From Bermanella sp044597725 (GTDB lineage Bacteria; Pseudomonadota; Gammaproteobacteria; Pseudomonadales; Oceanobacteraceae), in the NCBI RefSeq assembly GCF_044597725.1, contig NZ_CP139003.1, forward strand, positions 744,001 to 808,000: DNA of 64,000 bases, written 5' to 3'. The notes beneath the pieces are model-generated. The model did no database searches. It was not told the DNA's origin and saw only the letters and a program-made list of their open reading frames with translations. Position numbers and translations under genes: made by a program. Numbering within the stretch: position 1 is the first letter of the stretch; every line of letters begins with the position of its first letter. Below, piece after piece: positions 44,202-50,162 of this stretch.

Positions 44202-44678
44202 ATGTACCGAATAGTTTTAGGGATCCTTCTAGTAGTATGTTCTTCAACTTGGGCAATTACACCTGAGATTCACAGTATTACCTACAAATCAGGTGCTACT
44301 TTTCATCATTTCCAATTAGAGCTAACTAAAGAAAATCTTTTACTCCCAAGCGATTTTCCTGATCGAAAGCAGCTTGATGATACTACCGATAATTTTAAAT
44401 ATGGGCAGTTCGAAGTTTTCATACCCACAAAACACTTACAATTACCAATGGGCTGTAAGTCAAATTACATTGCTAGAATGGGACAAACTTTGGGTAGGGG
44501 TAAGGAAAATCTTATTAAAGAGAAACAGAATTTATATAAGTCTCTAGTAGAAGTATACGAGGGCAAACTAGAAGCTGTAAATGCTGTCTTTGAAATGACG
44601 TATAAAAATGGCTGCAATATTTTCTTTAGAACATCTAAGGGTAGATATGTTGACTATCTAGGCACAGTCAAAAAATAA
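44202..44678 (+). CDS. Cassette 11: exported hypothetical protein
   Basis: A 158-residue protein with a signal peptide (MYRIVLGILLVVCSSTWA). The mature part has two cysteines (MGCKSNY, NGCNIFF) and a Lys/Glu-rich helix. No known family. The site after it is only a remnant, so this cassette and the next may now be fused into one unit. Confidence 0.66.
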   Translation: MYRIVLGILLVVCSSTWAITPEIHSITYKSGATFHHFQLELTKENLLLPSDFPDRKQLDDTTDNFKYGQFEVFIPTKHLQLPMGCKSNYIARMGQTLGRGKENLIKEKQNLYKSLVEVYEGKLEAVNAVFEMTYKNGCNIFFRTSKGRYVDYLGTVKK

Positions 44679-44679
44679 T

Positions 44680-44701
44680 GGTTATTATGCAGGCGTTATG
44701 A
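44680..44701 (+). repeat. Truncated attC remnant (site 11)
   Basis: Only the right end GCAGGCGTTATGA is present (core GTTATGA, 44695-44701); no R' core or left arm lies between the stop at 44678 and this point. Confidence 0.6.
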
Positions 44702-44718
44702 GAAAGGAGGCTTTAACT

Positions 44719-45114
44719 ATGATTCAGAAAGTTGGAAACACTGAAATTAAAGAGAAGCATAAGGCAACTTGTCATTGTGGTTCAGTGGTTTTAGAACTGT
44801 CATTACCAAATGGTATAGAAAACCCAAGACGTTGTGATTGCTCAATTTGTCGCAGAAAAGGCGCTATTGTCGGCTCTGTCAATTTAGACGGTATCCGTAT
44901 TGTCAATGGACAAGAACTATTAAAACTGTACCAATTCAATACAAATACAGCAAAGCATTACTTCTGTTCCAATTGTGGTATTTATACGCATCATCAACGG
45001 CGTTCAAATCCAACAGAGTATGGTTTTAATATAGGCTGCCTTGAGGGCGTAAACCCATTTGATCTAGGTGATGTTGTTACTAATGATGGCGTTAATCACC
45101 CAGCTGACAGATAG
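44719..45114 (+). CDS. Cassette 12: GFA-family (CENP-V/Mss4-like) zinc protein
   Basis: The 131-residue protein has the zinc-ligand pattern of the glutathione-dependent formaldehyde-activating (GFA) family: CHCGSV, CDCSICRRKGA and FCSNCGIYTHHQRRSNP. The family name reflects one member; activity of most is unknown. ATG 44719 has an excellent AAAGGAGG 8 nt upstream; an in-frame ATG at 44698 lies in the recombination core. First of three GFA genes in the distal array. Confidence 0.85.
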   Translation: MIQKVGNTEIKEKHKATCHCGSVVLELSLPNGIENPRRCDCSICRRKGAIVGSVNLDGIRIVNGQELLKLYQFNTNTAKHYFCSNCGIYTHHQRRSNPTEYGFNIGCLEGVNPFDLGDVVTNDGVNHPADR

Positions 45115-45116
45115 AA

Positions 45117-45230
45117 TTATAACAAATACTTTAAAGAGACTTCCAGCGCGTGATATTTTTATTTTTCATTCATTTCGGTGGTTTCAGTATTATGCGGAAG
45201 CATAATAGTCACGTTGCCAGCCCCTTAAGC
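45117..45230 (+). repeat. Decayed attC candidate (site 12)
   Basis: TTATAAC (45117-45123) fits an R' core just after the stop, but no clear GTTRRRY partner follows; GTATTATGC near 45187 may be its mutated remains. The rest of this gap to 45256 is AT-rich and shows no gene. Confidence 0.35.
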
Positions 45231-45256
45231 TTGGTGGTATAAGATCGAGAAACCCT

Positions 45257-45445
45257 GTGTTTAAAATTTCAAAGTTATGTTGGGTCTTAATTCCCCTTGT
45301 TGTTCTGTCAGGCTGTGATGGTGGTTACGAGACGCCTAAAGTTAGTGTCTACCTAGCCAAGAAACAACTTTCTCCTGAGGGCCTAACAGATTTTAAATCG
45401 TCCGTAGAGCCTGAACCTGGTTTTCGCGGCGTTATGTGGTGCTGA
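45257..45445 (+). CDS. Cassette 13: small lipoprotein, possibly truncated
   Basis: The 62-residue frame begins at a GTG with GAGAAA upstream and has a clear lipoprotein signal (LIPLVVLSGC, Cys20). The C-terminal codons run through a recombination core (GTTATGTGG, 45431-45439) before the stop, suggesting the original 3' end was lost or replaced. No family recognised. Confidence 0.5.
   Translation: MFKISKLCWVLIPLVVLSGCDGGYETPKVSVYLAKKQLSPEGLTDFKSSVEPEPGFRGVMWC
45381..45437 (+). repeat. attC-like site 13
   Basis: R'-like GCCTAAC (45381-45387) and R'' GTTATGT (45431-45437), 57 nt, both inside the lipoprotein frame. The arms pair poorly, so this may be a core scar rather than a full site. Confidence 0.45.
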
Positions 45446-45446
45446 T

Positions 45447-45731
45447 ATGAATAATCGCTACTCTGCTTTCGACGTCGTAATGATGATCGGCTTTATACTG
45501 CTAGTCGCTGCGATGGCCGTGACCATTTTTATCAAGAATACAGAGCCTTTTGAAATATTGGCCTCTCTGGGCGTGTGGGTTATCGTATCATTTTTCATTT
45601 TGGTTCTTGTGCATGGCTCAATAAGATGGGTTCCGAGAAACAAAATAAAAATACCAAAAGGGTTGGCCATGCTTACGTTCGGTGTCAGTGGGGTATTGTT
45701 TTTTTCGGCCTGGCTGGTGAGTATCACATAA
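45447..45731 (+). CDS. Cassette 14: small membrane protein
   Basis: A 94-residue protein with three predicted membrane spans (about 9-29, 37-57 and 72-92) and a basic loop (RWVPRNKIKIPKG) between the second and third. The TAA stop lies in an ACATAAC core. No recognised family. Confidence 0.66.
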   Translation: MNNRYSAFDVVMMIGFILLVAAMAVTIFIKNTEPFEILASLGVWVIVSFFILVLVHGSIRWVPRNKIKIPKGLAMLTFGVSGVLFFSAWLVSIT

Positions 45732-45785
45732 CCAATGCAGGCCATTATTGTGCCTTTGGGGCTATTCCACGGGCAAGCATTAACT
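45726..45785 (+). repeat. Decayed attC candidate (site 14)
   Basis: R' ACATAAC (45726-45732) is intact, but the right-hand GTTRRRY core is not recognisable; AAGCATTAAC near 45776 may be what remains. Confidence 0.4.
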
Positions 45786-45799
45786 TTTAAGGAAAGATT

Positions 45800-46168
45800 A
45801 TGCACAAAGGTAGCTGTTTATGCGGAGCAGTGATTTTTGAGCTTCTCTCAGAGCCCAAAGCTACAACCCACTGTCATTGCAAAATGTGTCAGAAGCAACA
45901 TGGTGCTGCCTTTGCAACTTATGCAAGTCTGCCGAAATTAGATTTAAGATATATTTCGGGTGAGGAGCATATTTCCTCATTCAATTCATCTGGAGGCATT
46001 GACCGCAAGTTTTGTAGTGTTTGTGGCTCCAGTATTGAGTGGAGCGGTAGCGAAAAATTCCCAGATTGGGTGTCTATTGCAGTAGCAACACTCGATACCT
46101 CGTTTTGCCCGAAGAGTATTAAGCAAGGCCACCAAGAGTCCAGAGCATGCTGGTTGGAAACCATTTAG
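45800..46168 (+). CDS. Cassette 15: GFA-family zinc protein
   Basis: The 122-residue protein has the GFA zinc pattern GSCLCGAV, CHCKMCQKQHGAAF and FCSVCGSSIEWSG. AAGGAAAG precedes the ATG. It ends at SRACWLETI where relatives usually continue with an SKAPWFEI-type segment and about ten more residues, so a short C-terminal truncation is possible. Second GFA gene of the array. Confidence 0.85.
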   Translation: MHKGSCLCGAVIFELLSEPKATTHCHCKMCQKQHGAAFATYASLPKLDLRYISGEEHISSFNSSGGIDRKFCSVCGSSIEWSGSEKFPDWVSIAVATLDTSFCPKSIKQGHQESRACWLETI

Positions 46169-46204
46169 CCAAGGCGGTTAGTCTATTGAGCATTGGACGC
46201 CACG

Positions 46205-46220
46205 CAAGACGTTCGTCTTG
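46205..46220. promoter_or_regulatory. Palindrome upstream of the YefM/YoeB pair
   Basis: CAAGACGTTCGTCTTG is a 6-bp inverted repeat around a 4-nt centre, 58 nt before the antitoxin gene. Toxin-antitoxin operons are usually autoregulated through such palindromes; the role here is inferred. Confidence 0.4.
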
Positions 46221-46278
46221 ACGTACGTGCTCAAAGGCGTACAATTTGGTGAAAAGTTGAACACATAAGAGGTGCGTC

Positions 46279-46521
46279 ATGACCGGAATTACAGCAACTG
46301 AGGCACGCAGCAACCTATATCGGTTGATCGATGAGACCGCCGAGTCCCACCAGCCAATCGTTATTATGGGTAAGCGGAATAAAGCCGTTTTGGTAGCCGA
46401 GGAAGACTGGTCTGCAATCCAAGAAACACTTTACCTGCTCTCTGTACCGGGTATGCGGGAGTCTATTCGTGAGGGAATAGATACCCCAGTGGATGAATGC
46501 GATAAGGAGCTGGACTGGTGA
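46279..46521 (+). CDS. yefM: Antitoxin of the Phd/YefM family
   Basis: The 80-residue protein has the YefM N-terminal DNA-binding fold (MTGITATEARSNLYRLIDET, PIVIMGKRNKAVLVAEEDW) and the C-terminal toxin-neutralising helix (LYLLSVPGMRESIREGI). It overlaps the toxin start by 4 nt. It should repress its own promoter together with the toxin. Confidence 0.92.
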   Translation: MTGITATEARSNLYRLIDETAESHQPIVIMGKRNKAVLVAEEDWSAIQETLYLLSVPGMRESIREGIDTPVDECDKELDW

Positions 46522-46781
46522 CATGGAAGTTGGTTTATACCAAACAAGCCCAGAAAGATGCAAAGAAGTTGGCCTCTAGCGGCCTCAAACCAAAAGCTCA
46601 GGAATTGTTAGCGCTGATAGCGGAAGATCCATACCGCAAGCCGCCTCCGTTTGAGAAGCTCATTGGCGATCTTGCTGGGGCCTATTCACGTCGCATCAAT
46701 ATTCAGCATCGTTTGGTCTACCAAGTGCTTGAGGCGGAGCAAGTGGTGAAAGTCCTCAGGCTTTGGAGTCATTACGAATAA
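46518..46781 (+). CDS. yoeB: YoeB/Txe-family mRNA interferase toxin
   Basis: The 87-residue toxin cleaves mRNA on the ribosome in characterised members. It shows WKLVYTKQAQKDAKKL, PFEKLIGDLAGAYSRRI and the catalytic C-terminal end QHRLVYQVL through LWSHYE. The start is GTG 46518, 8 nt after AAGGAG. It is complete with its antitoxin and probably stabilises the distal integron array. Confidence 0.93.
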   Translation: MTWKLVYTKQAQKDAKKLASSGLKPKAQELLALIAEDPYRKPPPFEKLIGDLAGAYSRRINIQHRLVYQVLEAEQVVKVLRLWSHYE

Positions 46782-46790
46782 TACACAACC

Positions 46791-46862
46791 AGCCGCTGTT
46801 GCATGATGGTTTCCCCGCCGCTGGAAGCTCTAAAGTAGCCGTAAAGCTTTGCTTTAGAACAT
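46791..46862 (+). repeat. Decayed attC (site 17)
   Basis: ACACAAC (46791-46797) and the interior CGCTGTTGC through GCCG-AAAGCTT resemble attC 6 closely, but the right core has changed to CTTTAGAAC. Confidence 0.5.
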
Positions 46863-46902
46863 AGAATCAACTTCTTGATCGCAACGGTTAATTGGACCAT
46901 TA

Positions 46903-46921
46903 TTTGTACGTTATTTTGTAC
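46903..46921 (+). promoter_or_regulatory. Direct repeat before the second antitoxin
   Basis: TTTGTAC occurs twice with a 12-nt period (46903-46909 and 46915-46921), ending 15 nt before the antitoxin ATG. It is a plausible autoregulatory operator. Confidence 0.4.
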
Positions 46922-46936
46922 TAATTGAGGTTCTAC

Positions 46937-47218
46937 ATGAGTCGTATTCATTTCGATCAAGATATTCAGCCGTTATCTGAATTTCGTGCTGGTGTCGCGT
47001 CATACATAAAACAAATCAATGAGACTCGTCGCCCATTGGTTATTACGCAACGTGGTAAAGGGGTTGCTGTTGTTCTTGACGTCGCAGAGTATGAAGCAAT
47101 GCAAGAGAAAATCGAGCTCCTAGAAGAAATGCGAACAGCAGAAGCTCAATTGGCTTCAGGTCTTGGTGTCTCTAATGAAGATGCTCGGGCTCAAGTGCTA
47201 GAGCGCATTAAAAAATGA
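46937..47218 (+). CDS. Orphan Phd/YefM-type antitoxin (ParE-partner class)
   Basis: The 93-residue protein has the Phd/YefM fold (QPLSEFRAGVASYIKQINET, PLVITQRGKGVAVVLDVAEYEAM) followed by a helical C-terminus of the kind that pairs with RelE/ParE toxins. Its stop overlaps by 4 nt (ATGA) with the start of a broken toxin gene. It may still repress DNA or neutralise related toxins. Confidence 0.88.
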   Translation: MSRIHFDQDIQPLSEFRAGVASYIKQINETRRPLVITQRGKGVAVVLDVAEYEAMQEKIELLEEMRTAEAQLASGLGVSNEDARAQVLERIKK

Positions 47219-47325
47219 AAGTCGTTTGGTCTCCATTAGCGCTTCAAAAGCTGGGTGATGCGGCGACGTCTTTTCCACTGCAACTTCGCACCAATTTATC
47301 TGGAAGTATTGTCTGCAAGTTTTGA
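47215..47325 (+). pseudogene. Truncated ParE/RelE-family toxin
   Basis: The 36-codon frame begins MKVVWSPLALQKLGDAA, the normal N-terminus of ParE toxins, then diverges and stops at 47325. About 60 residues including the catalytic/inhibitory C-terminus are missing in all frames. Confidence 0.8.
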
Positions 47326-47348
47326 TGCTTTGGTAAGGAAAGGCGCAT

Positions 47349-47426
47349 ATGTATTTAACTGATACTTATAAAATAGAAAAAGATATTAATGGCGCTTGGC
47401 AGTGGAAAAGGAAATCTAATGACTAA
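47349..47426 (+). CDS. Possible 25-residue leader ORF before the third GFA gene
   Basis: ATG 47349 is preceded by AAGGAAAGG and the frame (MYLTDTYKIEKDINGAWQWK) ends at TAA 47424-47426, overlapping the next start by 8 nt out of frame. It could couple translation, or be the remnant of a UPF0339-like protein, whose repeats have a similar KDxxGxWxWR pattern. Short and unproven. Confidence 0.3.
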   Translation: MYLTDTYKIEKDINGAWQWKRKSND

Positions 47427-47820
47427 TTATATCGGCTCTTGTTTATGTGGTACCGTAAATTTTGAGGTAAAAGGCGATTTCGATAGCTTTTATCTGTGCC
47501 ATTGTCAGCATTGTCAAAAAGATACGGGTTCGGCTCATGCGGCAAATCTATTCTCCCATACTGCTAAATTAATATGGCGGTCGGGCGAAGATGATGTGAC
47601 TTCTTTTACGCTCCCTGCCACTCGTCACAATAAAAGTTTTTGCAAGCTTTGTGGTTCAGCACTGCCCAATACTCAGGTTGAAGGTTTGCTCGTTGTTCCT
47701 GCTGGGTGTTTGGATACTAAAGTCACTATGTTGCCTAAAGCGCATATCTTTACATCCAGCAAAGCTGCTTGGGATAAAGGGTTGGGGGAAGTACCCACAT
47801 TCGAAGGGCTGCCAGAGTAA
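47419..47820 (+). CDS. GFA-family zinc protein (third copy)
   Basis: The 133-residue protein has GSCLCGTV, CHCQHCQKDTGSAHAANLF and FCKLCGSALPN zinc motifs, and the family's C-terminal SSKAAWDKGLGEVPTFEGLP tail, which the copy at 45800 lacks. ATG 47419 is preceded by AAAAGGAAA. Probably an old cassette gene; an R'-like CACATAAC follows at 47829-47836. Confidence 0.88.
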   Translation: MTNYIGSCLCGTVNFEVKGDFDSFYLCHCQHCQKDTGSAHAANLFSHTAKLIWRSGEDDVTSFTLPATRHNKSFCKLCGSALPNTQVEGLLVVPAGCLDTKVTMLPKAHIFTSSKAAWDKGLGEVPTFEGLPE

Positions 47821-47913
47821 GCAGCTATCACATAACCACTGGCTGCTATTGCCTCTTCAAGGCTAGGTGACTAATATTTGAATCGAAAATGCTAACTAAA
47901 AAGGACTAAGCAT

Positions 47914-48243
47914 ATCAAAAAAATTATTTTAATCGTCGCTGCCTTAGCTATTTACCAAAAGTGGGATGATATCAATAGGTTTATCAATCCATTGCCTGAT
48001 TATGCTTCAAGTCATAATGGTGCGGTTATTCTTTATGCCACAGAGTGGTGTGGTTACTGTGAGAAGGCGCGTAACCTTATGGCTAAACACAATATCGAAT
48101 ACTTTGAATACGATATCGAGAAATCATCGGAAGGTAGAGCCCAGTATGAACGCTTGGGTGGAAAAGGTGTGCCGGTGCTTTTAATTGGCGAGGAAGTCGT
48201 TAAAGGTTACAACGCCTCAAAGATACTCGCATTAGCCAAATAA
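47914..48243 (+). CDS. Membrane-anchored glutaredoxin-like protein lacking an ATG start
   Basis: The domain is clear: ATEWCGYCEKARNLM with CxxC, then KGVPVLLIGEEVVKGY, a glutaredoxin fold. The frame is open upstream over a membrane-anchor sequence (KKIILIVAALAIYQKW) and reaches a strong ribosome site, AAAAAGGA, 8 nt before an ATC codon at 47914. No ATG, GTG or TTG exists at that place; the first usual start is TTG 47992, which would remove the anchor and has no ribosome site. Either ATC (or ATT at 47923) initiates, or the original ATG mutated. The protein would reduce disulfides, probably on the periplasmic side. Confidence 0.68.
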   Translation: MKKIILIVAALAIYQKWDDINRFINPLPDYASSHNGAVILYATEWCGYCEKARNLMAKHNIEYFEYDIEKSSEGRAQYERLGGKGVPVLLIGEEVVKGYNASKILALAK

Positions 48244-48429
48244 ATTTATACCCCATATCTTTTCTTTGTCTCTGCGTGCCTCAGTATTAGGGGCTAGCAG
48301 AGTAATGGAATAATCTGTTTCTTTTGTAGTCAATTCCTTCCCAGAACCGATCAGCACAGGCTTCTAGCGCTTTTTGTGCTCGGTCGTCTGCTTTCCTATC
48401 AAAATTAGCCCTTGCGTAGTGAATTCTTA

Positions 48430-48457
48430 GGAATTAAGTTGTGCACAATCTAATTCC
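48430..48457. promoter_or_regulatory. 28-bp palindromic operator upstream of ohr
   Basis: GGAATTA (48430-48436) and TAATTCC (48451-48457) flank a central TTGTGCACAA palindrome (48439-48448); 12 of 14 positions per half-site are symmetric. It ends 33 nt before the ohr ATG, which fits a MarR/OhrR-type repressor site. The preceding 185 nt (48244-48429) show no gene or attC. Confidence 0.6.
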
Positions 48458-48490
48458 AATAGATTTCAATTAACCGTTAGGAGAAGATGT

Positions 48491-48919
48491 ATGAAACCTA
48501 TTTATCAAATCGCAGCAAATGCTCAAGCTGGACGTAATGGTTCGGTAGCAACAGAAGATAACCAGTTGGCGCTGGAACTAAGCTATCCCAAAGAAATGGG
48601 CGGAAGCGGCACAGGAAACAACCCAGAACAATTGTTTGCCGCTGGTTATGCTGCTTGTTTTTCGAATGCCATTCTTCATGTTGCATCACAGCAGAAAGTT
48701 AAAATTGCCGCCGCGCCTGTAAAAGCCAATGTGGGTATCGGCCCGCGTGACGATGGCGGTTTTGCACTTGCGGTTACGCTGGATGTAACTTTAGATATCG
48801 AGCAGGCTCAAGCACTTGAGCTTGTGGGTATTGCCCATCAAGTATGCCCGTATTCTCATGCGGTTAAAGGCAATATCGACGTTACTGTTAACGTAAACAA
48901 TCAACCTATTACTGGGTAA
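48491..48919 (+). CDS. ohr: Organic hydroperoxide resistance protein (Ohr/OsmC family)
   Basis: Ohr is a thiol peroxidase that detoxifies lipid and organic hydroperoxides. The 142-residue protein has both catalytic cysteines: Cys56 in FAAGYAACFSNAI and Cys119 in HQVCPYSHA. TAGGAGA precedes the ATG. It is followed after 8 nt by a DoxX gene. Confidence 0.95.
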   Translation: MKPIYQIAANAQAGRNGSVATEDNQLALELSYPKEMGGSGTGNNPEQLFAAGYAACFSNAILHVASQQKVKIAAAPVKANVGIGPRDDGGFALAVTLDVTLDIEQAQALELVGIAHQVCPYSHAVKGNIDVTVNVNNQPITG

Positions 48920-48927
48920 TCAAAGTT

Positions 48928-49311
48928 ATGGAAAAGTATTCAATGGCCATTGGCCGCAGTTTGTTAGGTTTGTACTTTTTATTACCTGGCATCATGAAGT
49001 TTGTATCATGGGATATGCACGTTGCGTTAATGGAAAAGCATGGCATGGTTTTCATTCCAGTGCTTTTGATATTAGCGGGTATCACGCAAATTGCAGCGAG
49101 TATTAGCATTTTAGCTAATCGCTTTGTTGCACCAGCGGCATTTGTGTTGGCGGCTTTGGTGGTTGTTATCAATGTATGTCTACATGACTTCTGGAACTAT
49201 ACCGGTGTGGAAGGTGCCCACGAGATGCAAAACTTTGTTAAAAACTTGGGTATTCTTGGTGGTCTTTTAGTTTTGGCATCACATGATCTCATTAGCTCGA
49301 AGCATTCGTAA
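48928..49311 (+). CDS. DoxX-family membrane protein
   Basis: The 127-residue protein has four predicted membrane spans and DoxX features: GRSLLGLYFLLPGIMKF and an FWNYTG segment. DoxX-like proteins have been linked to redox or sulfur stress; pairing with ohr is consistent. It ends at a strong terminator. Confidence 0.88.
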   Translation: MEKYSMAIGRSLLGLYFLLPGIMKFVSWDMHVALMEKHGMVFIPVLLILAGITQIAASISILANRFVAPAAFVLAALVVVINVCLHDFWNYTGVEGAHEMQNFVKNLGILGGLLVLASHDLISSKHS

Positions 49312-49330
49312 CCAACATCGCAATACTTAA

Positions 49331-49363
49331 GGGATTACTGGAATTAACCAGTAATCCCTTTTT
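49331..49363 (+). terminator. Intrinsic terminator of ohr-doxX
   Basis: A perfect 11-bp stem GGGATTACTGG / CCAGTAATCCC with a 6-nt loop, followed by TTTTT, 20 nt after the doxX stop. Confidence 0.93.
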
Positions 49364-49433
49364 AATTTGTTTCACTATTTACTAGGCCAAAGAAATCTTG
49401 CCGAGCTTAAGGCTCAAAGCTTTAACGCACATA

Positions 49434-50162
49434 TTATAATTTTGGTGATGCATCATCATAAACAATACGACCATCGGTTAAACGAATAGTACGTGGACAG
49501 CGTGCACTTAAACGTGGGTCGTGAGTAACAATAACGATGGCACATTGATGCTCAACGTTGAAGCGTTCAAATAAGCTGAATATTTCATCTGCTGTTTGTG
49601 TGTCTAAGTTGCCTGTTGGTTCATCTGCCAATATTAATGCTGGGCGTGTTACCAGTGCCCGTGCAATGGCCACTCGCTGTTGTTGCCCGCCCGATAGTCG
49701 GTTAGTGGGTGTGTTGATGTAATTGGCGAGTCCCACTTCGTTTAACAAGTATTTGCCGTATTCAATCTGCTCTTTGTTGGGTTTTCCAAAGCGTAACATG
49801 AGGGGCATAAGCACATTATCAAGTGCATTAAATGCGCTGATCAAGTGGTGAAATTGAAATACAAAGCCAATGCTTTCACTGCGTAGTTGTGTTCGCTGTT
49901 GCTCGTTTAAACCTTGCGTTAGCTTTCCTTGAATATATAGCTCACCCGATGAATATACGTCTAACAAACCCATAACATTCAATAAAGTACTTTTGCCCGA
50001 ACCAGAAGTGCCCACTAGAGCGACCAACTCGCCACGGCTAACCTGTAACGAAACATCGTGCAATACATGATTAGCTAAGGGGGTATTGGCATTAAATATT
50101 TTATTTATGTTCTCTAGTTGTAAAACGGTGTTTGTATCTTTAATCGGCTGGGGTTTAGACAT
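49434..50162 (-). CDS. ABC transporter ATP-binding protein (LolD/MacB-ATPase type)
   Basis: The 242-residue ATPase has Walker A GTSGSGKST, the Q-loop region FVFQFHHLISAF, signature LSGGQQQR, Walker B ALILADEPTGNLD and the H-loop VTHD. These sequence details match the LolD/FtsE/MacB-type ATPases that drive FtsX-like permeases. It is coupled to the permease gene by an 8-nt overlap. Confidence 0.93.
   Translation of the reverse strand: MSKPQPIKDTNTVLQLENINKIFNANTPLANHVLHDVSLQVSRGELVALVGTSGSGKSTLLNVMGLLDVYSSGELYIQGKLTQGLNEQQRTQLRSESIGFVFQFHHLISAFNALDNVLMPLMLRFGKPNKEQIEYGKYLLNEVGLANYINTPTNRLSGGQQQRVAIARALVTRPALILADEPTGNLDTQTADEIFSLFERFNVEHQCAIVIVTHDPRLSARCPRTIRLTDGRIVYDDASPKL

Larger units (their letters stand above)
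37591..47840. mobile_element. Sedentary chromosomal integron: intI, attI-like region and cassette array
   Basis: A complete integrase gene is followed by a divergent array of mostly promoterless small genes, each separated by attC-like sites with RYYYAAC and GTTRRRY-type cores. Nearly all cassette genes run away from intI. Ten attC sites with both cores are placed between 39.19 and 44.19 kb; beyond that the sites are truncated or decayed. There are no transposase genes or resistance cassettes, so this is a chromosomal rather than a mobile integron. The right limit near 47.8 kb is approximate and set by the last R'-like core. Confidence 0.9.

Noticed and set aside
47215..47348. Frameshifted continuation of the ParE toxin in another frame
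   Set aside because: None of the other frames shows the conserved ParE C-terminal residues, so it is a truncation rather than a simple frameshift.
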